Positions 11,192 through 23,070 of a stretch of DNA of 51,580 nucleotides are shown piece by piece; positions within the stretch are counted from its first letter, which is position 1; each line of letters begins with the position of its first letter. Source of the DNA: Branchiostoma floridae. Lineage: Eukaryota > Chordata > Leptocardii > Amphioxiformes > Branchiostomatidae. The notes below the pieces were generated by a model. It was not told where the DNA came from, did not search any database, and saw only the letters and a program-made list of their open reading frames with translations. The translations under genes were made by a program, and so were the position numbers. The stretch lies in assembly GCF_000003815.2 (NCBI RefSeq), contig NC_049981.1, forward strand, positions 7,634,741-7,686,320, written 5' to 3'.

Positions 11192-11793
11192 CAATCATTT
11201 TAGAGGCAGATATGAAAAAAAAAAACTAAACGCAAACTGGCCAATTTCCCCGCGTTATCCGCCAAGTAACATTTACTCGATTGTCTCAACTAACCCTACC
11301 AAATTCAACTCTGCCGAAACTGATTGATATTGCCATGCGAAATATTGGTTCATTCAACGACAAAGACTTGTATTGTAACGTTCAATGCACGCGTACCGTC
11401 TGCTACCACTCAAAATGACCCAGTGCTGAAATTAAGCATTTTAAAGTAGTTTAGGACAAAAATTTTACTTGGATCATTTTACCAACTATCTAATGCCTAT
11501 CTATACCAAATTTCAGGCCATTCCATTCTAAGACCAGGGTACAGGGGGCCAAAATATACCGTTTTGGTCAAAACGTTACCTTTAAACCTCAATAAAATCA
11601 TTCAAGAGGCAGATATGACAAAAATGAGAAAAAATCATCAAGGTATTGGCCCACTCTACCCTTGTGCCAAATTTTAGGTCATTCGGTCCAGGAATGGCGG
11701 AGATGGATCACCTTGAAGATTTGACAGGAGAAAGAAAGAAAGAAACATTACGAATACAATATATTTCACCATACTATGTATGGCTGAAATATA
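11192..11793 (+). repeat. Palindrome-ended repeat family, copy 3 (fragment)
   Basis: Restarts in the AAACGCAAACTGGCCAA region already present in copy 2, with more differences, and ends with the GAAA run and the terminal hairpin at 11760-11793. It is therefore a separate, more diverged copy and not the continuation of copy 2. Confidence 0.6.
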
Positions 11794-12179
11794 AATACAT
11801 GATAATACATTAAAAGGAAAATATGATGTGTTCATGAGATTAGATACATTGTTATCTATTTCTATAGTGCTATTTAACCTGTTTCTAAAATACGAAACTA
11901 ATTCCAGTACATAGTTTTTTTTAAATTTTTTTCAAAGCTTTATTCTTAAAACAAACATTTTATATTTGTCAAATGAGAGTATCTAAGCTACTATCGCATG
12001 GCACAATAGGTATTGCACATGGAAAAAGAAACTTCGTCTATACAAGCATTTCTCTCATGTACAAATACAGGCTATTATGTATAACAACTATACACCACAT
12101 GATACATCCAGTACATCATTACTCATGCTACATACATAATAGTAGATACAGGCCCGTATGATTACCCAAGTCATTTGTA

Positions 12180-12660
12180 GAATGTTGTCTTAGCTTTCAA
12201 CTCCCACATTACTCACAATGAATATTACTGTGTATGCACAATCTTAACCGTAAACTGGGTTAAAACTTTGTGAACAACTACAGGCGACCATACGTATTGC
12301 AAAATGTCATGTCATGCAAGTACTCAATCCCCCACTGAATATTTCTTAAGATTTATTACGTGCCGAGCACAATCTCCTAAGCGGTAGGAACCTTTAATAC
12401 ACATGTATTGTACAATGCTTACTTCATAAACTCCGGCGTGAGACTTTCATGTTCGTCAAGTGCTACATCATCATGAGTATAACATGGAAGAAGAGAGAGA
12501 GAAGCACCAGAATCGACATCGACGCGACGAGCGGTATGTACATAATAGCCTGCACTAACTGTAGTTGACGGATACAAACTTGACACTTGGCATTAAATTT
12601 GGACAAGGGAGCAGTTGCATTATAAAGCACTAACCCCCAAGTTCCCTCCAACTAAATGAT
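12180..12660. repeat. Diverged tandem duplication, unit 1
   Basis: Shares many blocks in the same order with 14125-14670, for example CCCCCACT.AATATTTCTTAA, CATGTTCGTCAAGTGCTA and GACGCGACNNG...TGTACATAA. Identity looks like 70 to 80 percent by eye. A minus-strand frame (12651-12463) reads a hydrophobic stretch, but the other unit has stops there, so conservation is not at protein level. Confidence 0.5.
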
Positions 12661-14124
12661 AGCCAGGTGTAACACATTATAATACGAGCAGCCATTGGAC
12701 AAACTTGGCAGCTCTAAATAAATACTTGGTTGAGCTTGAAAATTCCTTTTGCAATGTGTTTCTGGATATTTGTTTGACAACTTGAAGCCTCAGTAACTTT
12801 ATTTCCCACTTGCTTTTGGTAAAAAATGTGCTTTGATCTTCGTTAATCATCCCATTGAAACCCATACTTAAGACTTGAAAAAAGGGCCTTCATAAAAATT
12901 GGCAGCCAGCTATAAAAGAAATCGAGGTCCGATCTTAAAAACAATGTTTGTAGTATGTGTGTGAATAGTTGTTCATCATTTAAATTTTCCATTGTTCATC
13001 ATTTAAATTACCTCATTTTTCTATCTATTTGACCCCAAAGTTGAACTGGAACTTAAGTAATTATCCCATAGGAACCAATAGATAAGGCATTATTCCCATC
13101 ATGCATCACGCCCGATGACTCTGCATGAAGGGACAGTACTCAGTTTCTGGATTATAAATGGTCCATTTATTTGTTCATCTGTGATTAATTGTTACACATT
13201 TAGCTGATTTTGTGTAACGTTACATAAAGATGTGGTCTTTTAGAAAATAACGTTAACACTCTCCTCTGGAGTAAATTATGGCTTTAACTAGAGAGGCAAC
13301 ATTTTCGTGAAAATGCAGAAAGTTTCCCAGCGGTATTAACGATCACTAGTCTACCGCTAACATTTCATCGTAGCAACTTTTTGATTACACGAATCCATAC
13401 ACACCCTGAGCCAGAGCTCCAGACTAACTTTTTGACATAGGAGCATGGTGCTCCTAACTTCTAAAACTTAGGAGCACCAGCAAAAATTTAGGAGCACTAC
13501 TATGAAAGGTAAAAGCACAAGCAAACGTCTTAAGCCAAGTCTGCTACGGTGGTAGCTATGGCAGGGTTTGGTCAAGTGCAAGGGGTATATAACTGCAGTC
13601 TTGTATGGTGATTCTGGTAAAATATACTTATCTTTTCAGTAATGTTGTGATATCGTACACAGTTTAAATGTGTGTACAAATGTAGCTTTATTCTGAAATC
13701 AGTATGGTAGTTTGAGACAGCTCGTATAGAGCACACTACTTTATGTTCAATATAAACAAATACTATAATAAAGGAAATTTCTAAGTCAGCTCAATTCTAC
13801 ATGTAAGTTATCTGATTGTAGGGGACAGTCTTCGCACAGTGGATGTCCTGAAACAAAAAGAAATTCAATCAGCATAAATAACATAACTTAACCTCGATGT
13901 CTAAACCAAGCATACGTAACTTTGTGGTTAATCTAATGTGGGGATATGTGGTCTCAACATTTAATGCGTTTAATATGGGGTAGGAGCCGCATGGCATGGC
14001 CTTTATTCCATGCTATATACTGGCGCTAAATAAGCTGCATACATGATGCTATACACAGTGAGATGCATATGTTGGTAATAATTCAAAGGTGAAGGCCCAT
14101 ACTACATATGTATAAAAAAATTGC
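12661..14124. other. Intron, no exon recognised
   Basis: Contains an imperfect inverted word cluster near 13435-13500 (GGAGCATGGTGCTCC, then TTAGGAGCACC and TTTAGGAGCAC repeated), which looks like an old mobile-element fragment. Nothing else supported. Confidence 0.35.
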
Positions 14125-14670
14125 TTCCAGACAATAGTTACCCGCAATGAATATTGTTGTGCATGCACAGTCTAATCCATGAACAGGCTTAGGATTTTGT
14201 GAATAGCTAGAGGCTACCATTTTGTAAAATGCCATGCCATGTGAGTGCCTCATCCCCCACTAAATATTTCTTAAAGTAAGATTTCTTGTCAAGCATCATC
14301 TTCTTAGCAATATATGCTGTAATGTATAATGCTTTAATTTCATAAACGCCCGTGTGAAACCTACATGTTCGTCAAGTGCTATATATCATAACACATCATG
14401 GGTATATTTATTTATTCGTTTGGCTGATGGGTATATCTCAAAAACAAGGCTATGTAGAGCAGTTGTATCAAGTTGGACATTTATAACGAGTGTCCGAACT
14501 AAAAGTAACACGTAAAGAAGTTAATAGGGACAGTGCTCAATACTACTAAGCACAGAGCGACAAGAAAGGCAACAAAGCACCAGCATCGTCACCGACGCGA
14601 CTTGTACATAACAGCGGGTCTATAGTAGCTTGTAGTCAACAGATACAAATTTAACAACGGTTTTGGTGCC
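14125..14670. repeat. Diverged tandem duplication, unit 2
   Basis: Second unit of the pair described at 12180. No open frame matches the first unit. Confidence 0.5.
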
Positions 14671-14844
14671 GTTCCACAACTTGCACAAAATGTCTTTAAA
14701 TAATTAGATCACTCGCAATGCATTTATTAAATGCTGTTACATATACGTCTGAACGAAGCGCTCTTCAAATGGCCCCCTCCCCCTCCTAAACGCTGTGCAA
14801 ACTGCTATGGCAAAGACACAGAATTTTTTCTTCCTTCTCCTTTG

Positions 14845-15230
14845 CTACAAGATAACTAATAACCACATTATTGTCCTAGGTATTTCATCGTCGAAATAAA
14901 CATCGCAAATTCTCGGATGGCGTTTAGATTGTATTGAAATATCAAATGGATGTATGTTCACATACCACCGGTTCGCCAGCTCCTGCCTGGTGCGAGGAAT
15001 ACCGCAATGATTCACGGGAGAAAAAGCGCCCTCAAGCGATCCATTGTAGCATCTCCGCAGCATAACACTGGTTGACTGGACTTGAGGACAACTCCCATGA
15101 TCCGGCCTATCTGTCTGAGAGTGATATCAATACCACACGGCGCATTGCGCCGCATGGTAAAAATCACATGTGCCTCTGACTGACATGCGGGGACTTTAGC
15201 GAGCTGAAACATGCCCATATTTGTATATCT
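14845..15230 (-). other. Possible decayed coding or repeat sequence
   Basis: Two overlapping minus-strand frames of about 70 codons each (one with TMRRNAPCGIDITLRQIG, the other with CGIPRTRQELANRWYV) have balanced composition, unlike the AT-rich flanks. No domain recognised and no splice-compatible pair found. A mobile-element fragment is as likely as an exon. Confidence 0.2.
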
Positions 15231-15767
15231 TGACTCCTTGATCCCCCCCCCCCCCCGCCTTGAAAATCAGGTCTGACTCTGCCCTTGGGGCTACCTATCC
15301 CATTACGATTGGTAAGAAATTAACTGTTTGTAGGTCAAGTGTCATGAGGTGTTGGGTGTGAACGGGAGCTGGCTCGTTCGTATGAGATATAACAACAACA
15401 ACATAAGTTAGCGACATACATATGTTCGTATATAAAGCGTTTAACCTTACCAGTAGCTGTAATACTCCAGGAACACGTTTAGAGTAGCGCTCACAGCATT
15501 CCGTGCCTGGTTTTAAGTTTCTACGAAATAGTTTTGGTTAAATTCCCATGCGGAAATAGCTGGGAAAAGTCATCTGCCACTTTTATCGTCAATCTGAAAT
15601 AAAATACATACAAGCTACTACTTACACTTGCACCTTTTAATAGGAAGAAAAATATATGCTTGTTTAGATGCTAAGTTATGGGCCTATATTGTAGAAAAAA
15701 AGTTCACCCACCACCTAAAAGACACATTGTTACAAATAAGCACGTTCAAAATAATGAAAATGTGTAC

Positions 15768-15825
15768 CTTGAGTATCAACCAGTCCGCAAATCCAGAGAA
15801 ACGCCAGAACCCACAAGAAATACAT
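15768..15825 (-). CDS. Signal-peptide first coding exon of the EGF-repeat gene
   Basis: Read on the minus strand, an ATG at 15825 in a fair context (GACC before ATG) opens MYFLWVLAFLWICGLVDTQ and then reaches a GT donor (CAAG then GTACAC) after one extra base, that is phase 1. The peptide is a compact hydrophobic signal sequence with a likely cleavage site near its end. Phase 1 is exactly what the downstream EGF exons need. It is 58 bp, too short for ORF finders. The donor is not ideal at positions +4 and +5. No other start with a signal-like peptide was found upstream of the EGF cluster on this strand. Confidence 0.55.
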
Positions 15826-16360
15826 GGTCAACAACAGCGGGGCTGTCCCGTGTTGGTATCAGTCACGCTGGTAAAATCCCGCCTGTGCATGCGGCGTGGC
15901 TAATCTAATATTAGGGTACTTCCTCGTCGGACCAGTTATGACATGACGCCCTGTGATTAGGTAGCTTAGGCCCAAATGCACACAATGAAAAACTTATTAT
16001 GTAAATTGGGGTCACATTTGCATAATTCATGAGGATATTCTGTGTCATATCAGTTTTTTTAATGTGCATTTTGTCCCGGACATAAGATGGTCTTGACATT
16101 TTGGTGGCAGATAGCTTTTAACGTCAGCACAAGTTGGGGCAGGTTTGGGCCTCCTTACGTGTAATTTTGCAACTGCAGGTGCGTTTTTGTGAAGACATAT
16201 ACCCAACTAATTTATTATTTGAATTTATAGAATGACTAAAGAAAGAAACGGCGGATTCCCATCATTGTATGCAGGCAGGTAGCTTAGGAAATGATATTCA
16301 TAATGATATACATGTTATGCAAACGGTGATTTAATTTGCATAATCAATGAGGAATTTGCA
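15826..16360. other. Upstream region of the EGF gene
   Basis: Should hold the promoter of the minus-strand gene. A TA-rich word (CTAATATTAG near 15903-15912) lies about 80 bp upstream of the ATG and is the only TATA-like candidate. No CpG island and no other gene seen. Confidence 0.25.
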
Positions 16361-17614
16361 TAGTTTCATTGTTTACCATTAATGGACTGCACTGGGCACG
16401 CGATGTAACGGTACCCACCCCTATTGGAGAGACATTTGAAAGTCGGCTTTTTTTCTAACGATTTTTATTTGTAACCGCCCCCCCCCCCCTCCCCTATTGA
16501 AGACACCAACATTTTAGTAAAAAATGTGGCCTTTCTAGTTTGAAGTGCATTTGCAATGAAATCGAGTGGCCAAATATACATGAAGTAATGCTACTTTTCA
16601 CACAAAAGGTGCTGATCATTTTTTCTCATTGTAGTTCATTGACGTTTGATATATAGATACAATAAGTCAAGGATTTATAGTAACAAAAAATGTAAGTCTT
16701 GTGCAAAGGCTTTCCTCTTATTACCAAGATGGTGTTTCCTCTTAGATACAAGCCTCATACAGCTGATAATGTGTTAAAGTTTAAATCAAAGGAACCATTA
16801 AGTATTCAGCCTTTGTCCTTTGATATGTTTGAAAGATGTGTAAATTGTTTTCTGTGTGTCGCAATTGTCATTGAATATCCTCTTTTTGTTGGTGGTGATG
16901 GTGGTGGGTCATAATATAATTATTCTACCTGTATACATTAGCAGTTTTGTTCAGTTGCACCCTACATACATATACATATTGTTTCTCGGAAGGCCAAAAC
17001 TTCACCGATGCATCTGTTGTGACTATGGTGATGATGTTTTTTTGTTTTTAAACCTGGGTTTCACACACACTATTACACACAAAAAGTCACACCCACTCTG
17101 TCCGATTTACACATACACCCAACTAATTTATTATTTGAATTTATATAATATACCGCTGCAAATTTCAAAGCATTAAAACACTTCAAAACGACTAAAGCAT
17201 TAAACCAAAGACCTTGCACTTTGCCAATTGTGCAACTTCTATCAATACCTTACTCAGGTCACTTTTGTGCATGCTATTTAGGATACTTTACAAAGTCCAC
17301 AAATAATTATGACATAATAATCTGTACAATCATATTAAGAATAATGTTGACAGAGTCCCAAATAAGGTGTGCGGAAATTTGAAATCCATACAATGTGCAT
17401 TTGACCCTATGTACAATATATAGTATATGCCTTATAACAAATTCCAATGCAAAAGAGTATACTACAAGTGTAACAAACAATAATTCCTTCTCTACAAAGG
17501 ATTCTGTTAAGTGGAGTATCCGACGTCCATTGGCGTTTTAAAATTCTATCTTCATGTAATGAACCGACTAACTGTCTTTGTTTTGGACAGTGGAAACTTC
17601 GGTAAATATGACTA

Positions 17615-17892
17615 TCAACTATCTTCTACTTCCTCGCTCCTGTTATTTGCTTGGACATGTAAGCCTTCAAACACGCGAACGCCTGTCGGTATGATTTGTT
17701 CATTTTGCAAATCGGTCCAACATCTGGTAAGTTTTTGCAGGTCCTGTTTTTCCGGACCGGACCAAGAAGAACCGCTTTTGTACCGGTACATCGTACATTC
17801 GTATTCTTTGTCACACATTTCATCTTGCGGCGATGCGGCCACCACAGCTTTCCACTTTCTTCTGTGCAGTGCCTGCTTTCTCCCTTCTTTCC
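17615..17892 (-). pseudogene. LINE ORF C-terminal remnant (in A)
   Basis: The minus strand reads DTWKEGRKQALHRRKWKAVV near 17892-17830, which matches the usual C-terminal end of RTE/jockey-like LINE polyproteins (TW.EA...A.dR..W...V). A stop lies just upstream, so only this tail is kept. The frame continues open to 17615 without further similarity. The A' copy (29219-29505) keeps the same tail with TWKEARKQAL. Confidence 0.4.
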
Positions 17893-18060
17893 AGGTGTCT
17901 CTTTAAATTAAAGTTCCGCGTTCAATTTCCTAGTTTGCAACTAGTTTGCCACTACTGCTAACAGTAACTGCATATTTACAGTTTGGGCTTGTATCCACTG
18001 TCCCTCACCCCTCTGAGTACGAGTCCTTTCCGATACGGATCCGGAGTGGATCAAATCAGC

Positions 18061-18453
18061 CGGTCTAGATGAATGTTCCTGAGCTGCCTATCCAACGGCT
18101 GCTCCTCCTATGGTAGGTCAATAATCAGTTGCCACAAACTGCGAATTGAATCAGGAAGGCACAACCGCACTCCTCTAGAACAAGGAGTCTGCCAATTTTG
18201 TACTTCAAACATGATGGTAGAAGATGAAGCGCACTTCACTGTTGATTGTGTTATGTATGTCAATGATAGAAATACACTATTATAGTTACATAGAAAGTAG
18301 ATTCCCTCATTTTGGACAAATGAGTAGCACTGAGTTTATATTCCTCATGCGTTTTGACAAACCGACAATAGCTATACCCATACAGTCCTACATTTTCACC
18401 ATCAACAAGAAGCGAGATGCGAAGAAGCCGAACTTCTGTCTTGGACTAGATTT
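18061..18453 (+). pseudogene. LINE ORF C-terminal fragment with Cys-His motif (in A)
   Basis: Reads HKLRIESGRHNRTPLEQGVC then QFC and VEDEAHFTVDC, the Cys-Cys-His-Cys tail typical of many LINE polyproteins (LRIETGRY...C..C...EDE.HF...C). A 2-bp frameshift near 18281 moves YIESRFPHFG..STEFIFLM into another frame that runs to the stop at 18457. The 3' sequence ends in (TA)n and then an (ATTC)n tail. Confidence 0.65.
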
Positions 18454-18461
18454 GTGATGTA

Positions 18462-18466
<5 letters not shown>

Positions 18467-18493
<27 letters not shown>

Positions 18494-18508
18494 ATGTATA
18501 TATATACA
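18467..18508. repeat. (TA)n microsatellite
   Basis: Longer than its counterpart in A' (30060-30073). Confidence 0.9.
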
Positions 18509-18569
18509 TGTTTTGACTTGTTGTGACCTGTTCTTAGCTCGGTTGGGCAAAACTGTACAATACAGGTCT

Positions 18570-18610
18570 TCATTCATTCATTCGATAATTCATTCATTTA
18601 TTCATTCATT
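18570..18610 (+). repeat. (ATTC)n tail of the LINE fragment
   Basis: Tandem TTCATTCA units following TGTACAATACAGG, consistent with the microsatellite-like 3' end of CR1/L2/RTE-type LINEs. Confidence 0.6.
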
Positions 18611-18961
18611 ATTTGTTAGATGCAGTCTCAATTCATTTTGCAATGAGCCGATCTTGTCTCGAGCACACATTTATATGACTAAAGGAGAAGTCATCAAAAC
18701 CTCCTTCAGCTGTTCAAGTAACACAGAGCCTTGAAATGACCTTCGGGTTTCGTGGTGATAATTGAAGAAAAAACTCCGGCGGAAATTGGACTGAGTATAT
18801 AGTATTTGAGGAACAGACCAGTGTATATTTCCTGTCATATTTAGAGTCTTGTCAATGTCCTTATCATTTGAAAATGTCCATGAAAGTTCAACATTCACAG
18901 AGTATTGCCCAATTTTTGCTAGGTCAGAGTTTGTTCATCAGCACCAATATGGTTCCTACCT

Positions 18962-19165
18962 CTAGAACTGGCCCTCAATAACACTTGTGGAATTAAGAAC
19001 CAATGGAATTTTATACCTTATCTGTTGTAGAGTCGATAATTTTAACAAAGCTGATGATTTTGCAGTGGTTTCTGTACAAATTTGATTACAATACTCATTG
19101 ATCAGATAACGATCTCGATAGGTATAATGGACAGCCACTTCTTCTGGAGTATGGTGGGTCTCCAT
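18962..19165 (-). other. Short open frame kept in both A copies
   Basis: 67 codons from an ATG at 19165 (METHHTPEEVAVHYTYRDRY onward). A TTATAAAAT word lies about 50 bp upstream, and an AAG-GTATAA donor-like site lies near the end. The A' copy differs at about four residues, all replacement changes. No domain recognised; it may be chance or a first exon. Confidence 0.25.
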
Positions 19166-19729
19166 GTTCAGCGTTAACGGGCTTTCCTCACCTTTCTCTT
19201 TGCCTCAACTTTCAAGATTTTATAAGTAGTAACCCAGAATCACGACGACTAAATGAACGCTATTTGAATATGTTAACATTTCAGTGTATTTCAGATTACA
19301 AGAATAATTAAGTATTTGCCAGGTTGTTAGGAATGACTGAATTTTTCATTTGCGAATCTGTGACAAAAAAAACGGTACTGACTGGTTTGTGTTGGAATTG
19401 CTAAATTTAAAGTCGATCCTTAGAGTTTGGGACCCCTCGTAGCTTTCTTTCAAACTGCACCTGTCTATTTGCAACCAGAATAGTGACAGGGCTTTTGATA
19501 GGCCTTGTTTTTGTTTGTTTGCAGGTAGAACAAGTTACCATTCACTGGCTCTTGTCAGATTGCAATCTGTGTTTCAGAATTTGTGGATAGGATATCACTA
19601 AAAACGATGAAGCTTTATGGTCTTTTTGGCAGCCTGACCAATACAAAAGGGTGATGAGAGTTGGTTCCCACTGAATATGTATATCATGGATTTAGACACA
19701 AACTCATCAATGTCGTTAAATTGATAATC

Positions 19730-22700
19730 ATTTTTGTTTTGATAACGAAATGTGTTGATGATACCAAATTACTATGACGTTGATGATTTTATTTTTCTCC
19801 TATTTTTATAGGTTCTTTCCTTGACAAAATACTGTAAATTCGAGGATTTAATTTCTTCTTAGTAGGAAAATACAGAGTTCGCATTTTCAGAAATCTAGTG
19901 TAGTAACATACTGTAGTGGAAAACCCGGCACCTCTACAAACCATCCATTAAGAAACCACTTACTGGCTACTCGGCAAATGTGTTACAAACTGACAGAACA
20001 GTCCGCTTTTGACAGCTGTGCTGTCGTGATCAACTGTCACTGATCTAACCGTATCTACCATCTAATACGTAGTGCTGTACTAATTTTCTACTACGCCGTA
20101 TGGAGATATGAATGAATGCGGTCTCAAAAAATTGTGTACGCATGTGCGTGGCGAGATGAGTGTGCCATAGGCAACGCTAGCACAGGACAGAAGGGAAATT
20201 TTCGCTGTGGTTTTAAGTTCGCGGCGAAATGGCCACCGCGAAAAACGTGGACATAAAACCACCGCGAAAGTTTGTGTATTTACAGTATGCCTAAATCGAC
20301 TGTTTTTAGGCCAGTCTGATCAACCTTATTTTGATTCACGTCTTTGATTAGTATTTCTCTGTACCTAACAATGAAAATTATTTTGATTTAATCAATCAAG
20401 ATTTAATCAACGGTTACACTGTTGGACACCACCAGCAAACTACATTTTTTTCTTGAAATTTCCAGTCTGATCATTGTTTCAGTTGATCGATGATGGTCAT
20501 GAAACATGAATCAGCCATCTTGCTGGCAACAAAAGGGACTTGAAGAAACTTATAGTTTAGTGCGTTATTCTCCAAGGAAAGGTTCCGGTCGGGGAGCGTG
20601 TAGTGGCCTAAGTTTTTATCGCCATGTCTCCCAGAAGAGGGAGAGAAGCGTTAAAAAAGTGACCACTACGACAAATAATGATGCTGATCGGATATAAATA
20701 GCCTTCAATGTAAGAGCCGATAGTATTCAGCCTTTCATCTTTTCATTCACTTTCTCGTCCTTACTGTACATGCAATGGAACTATCCTGCAATCTATTCGT
20801 GAAAGCAGAGCGGAGGAAAATGTCAACAGGTGTATAATATCCGATCCACGGATGGACTGTAGCCGAATAAGGACTAAGAAAAGTTAGTACAATGGAAAGT
20901 GGTAAAATATCAATTTGAGTGTGTACCTATTTTTGTGGTACAGTCAGTTTTGACATTATGTAGGGTGTTTCAATCTCTGTAAGTGACGCCGAAAATATCG
21001 GACTTTTCATCAGATATTTTAAAGTTGTTAAATTTTTTCTAAAATTTGTAGCCTGTTTTCAGAATCTGTGATGCTAAAATGAAAAAAAAAAGACTTCCTG
21101 ATATTTTTCACCGGATGGAGCGCTGGGTGATTTCGGTGTGTTTTCCCTGGTCGATTGTGCCATCTTTCTTTCGCTGTTAAGGTTTCGTCCAGTCGATCTG
21201 AAATAAAGAGTAAAAGATCCTCCGGGCGAGCTGCCCATCGGGAGTTACTGGACCCCTCCACCAGGCCCCTTCAGTTGGTATTCATTCGGTACAAGGCCAA
21301 GGAGCTGTTTTATGCCTAAATTTGGGAGCCTTGTGCTCAATCAACCAAACATGGTATAACATGTTACCAGGCTCCTGTGTCACATATTTCATATATACGT
21401 CAATGAAGGTTATGATAATTATATTAGAAATTTTTAGGTAATAAGGTACGCAAGACAACAGTTTTCGAAACGTTTCAGGTATCGTCCACTAACAATCTTC
21501 GGCGACTTTGTTAGTTTTGGTATTTCAAATAACATTATACTGTAAATATTCTGGGTGTGTTTGGTGTGGACAACATGAAAGTAAATGAAACAACTGGATA
21601 CATTTTAAAAACGGTCAGACGTTTCATTTGCCATCCACCACCTTTCTTTAGTGACATTTTTCTTTGTGTAGTTTACAAAACTTTATACCATGATACTACA
21701 AATATTTTGGCGATACATGATGAACAAAGAAGTGTTATTATGATTACAGGATGTCTATAGGGCGGTTCCCCCAGGCTCTTCCCGACACTACGACTAATAT
21801 CCAGCCTACCGGATAAGATAAAATGAAGAGGCAGTGCGGCTCATGTTTTATTCATGCCCGGACCCCAGACGTTTTTGAATGACAGATGTTTCTTCGTTCA
21901 AAATTCTACTCAAAGCATAATTTACGCCAAAGTTCATATTCAGGCGTAAAGTGACGCCAGGTTGCCGGAAACATACTTTTAGGTTTATTTCATTTTCTAT
22001 CTTATTGTTTGGTATATGTAATTTGAACTTGCTACATTTTCATGAAGAGATCTAGATTGGTAAACAGTGAAACTCAAAGATTGCAAAATCGCTAAAACTG
22101 CGATGTCCATTTTCTTACTACATCGGTCTTTGATAGAGCAAGCAACGTCTAATCCCATTCACGCATTCAAGTAATTCGTTTTGAAGCAGATTAAAATTAT
22201 GCCTGAATTTGCATAATTATGTTTGGGCTGGGCAAACGTCTGTAACAATAAATAACGATTTGGTGAATGTAATCTCCAACCAGATCTGACACCCGTAGAT
22301 CTAGTCGGCGAATACTCTGAATGTACAAGGATCTTTTAGCAAATGCTGATGAGATCCCCCTTAACAAATGATGCTCCATGGGTGAAAGCTCACCTACGGT
22401 TGGCTTCCGTTATTTGTGATATGAAAATGTTATATTATATAAAGAGAATGCACATAAAACCACTCTCCTTCTGTCATGTCTTAGCCTGAATGTACAAGGA
22501 TCTTTCAGCAAATGCTGATGATATCCCCCCTACCAAATGATGCTCCATGGGTAAAAGCTTCCCTACGATAGCTTCCGTTGATTGTGATAAGAAGATGTTG
22601 TATAAAGAGAATGCAAAGGAAACCACTCCCTCCTCTGTCATGTTTTAGTTCCTCTCCCCATGCACGAACAATAGCCAATATGGGACGAGGTGCTTTTTGA

Positions 22701-22740
22701 GTCAAAGGTTAAATTGCTCTGCGTTTTGAGGCTCCACCTA
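19730..22740. other. Non-coding flank in arm B
   Basis: Downstream of the minus-strand LRR gene. Matched by 35760-38756 in inverted orientation. Short frames such as 20506-20697 are not kept intact in the other arm. No gene supported. Confidence 0.5.
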
Positions 22741-22765
22741 TGGGAAACAATACCGGACAACCCAA

Positions 22766-23045
22766 AATCTCAACACTTATTCAGAAAGCAAGACTACGAT
22801 GGCTGGGGCATGTTGTGAGAATGCCTAGACAGAGACTCCCATGAGTATTGTTGAGCTGGTGTCCAGCTGGAAGGAGAAAGAGGGGGGGGGGGACAAGCCA
22901 TGACGTGGAGAAGAACAGTAGAACGAGATCTGGCAGAGATGGGATGCACTTGGGAGGGGGTGCAGCAAGCAGCAGACAGGAGAGTTTGGAGGACAATGAC
23001 GGCCCGCCTCAGCAAAGACTGACATGCGGCGAGGATGATGATGAT
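22766..23045 (+). pseudogene. LINE ORF C-terminal fragment next to the LRR gene
   Basis: Reads LIQKARLRWLGHVVRMPRQR, then a stop, then LLSWCPAGRRKRGG, a frame slip in a G tract near 22885, then TWRRTVERDLAEMGCTWEGV. This is the C-terminal end of an RTE/jockey-like LINE (RWLGHV.RM...GRRKRGRP..TWRR). It ends in (GAT)n. Arm B' lacks it at the equivalent place (after 35713), so it inserted after or during divergence of the arms. Confidence 0.75.
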
Positions 23046-23070
23046 GATTTGGGATCTAGATCTCCCAAGG

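Larger units (their letters stand above)
16361..19627 (+). repeat. Segmental duplication A (direct copy of 27902-31195)
   Basis: Colinear with 27902-31195 over about 3.3 kb at high identity, with small indels (for example about 60 bp at 29032-29090 found only in A'). Contains a poly-C tract, fragments of LINE ends and microsatellites, no intact gene. Confidence 0.9.

Noticed and set aside
12463-12651. Hydrophobic minus-strand frame as a membrane peptide
   Set aside because: The diverged duplicate at 14.6 kb has stops in the same frame, so no protein-level constraint.
16856-17176. Frame MSQLSLNILFLLVVMVV, partly kept in A' (28396-28587)
   Set aside because: Similarity reflects the recent duplication; indels shift the frame and no domain is recognised.
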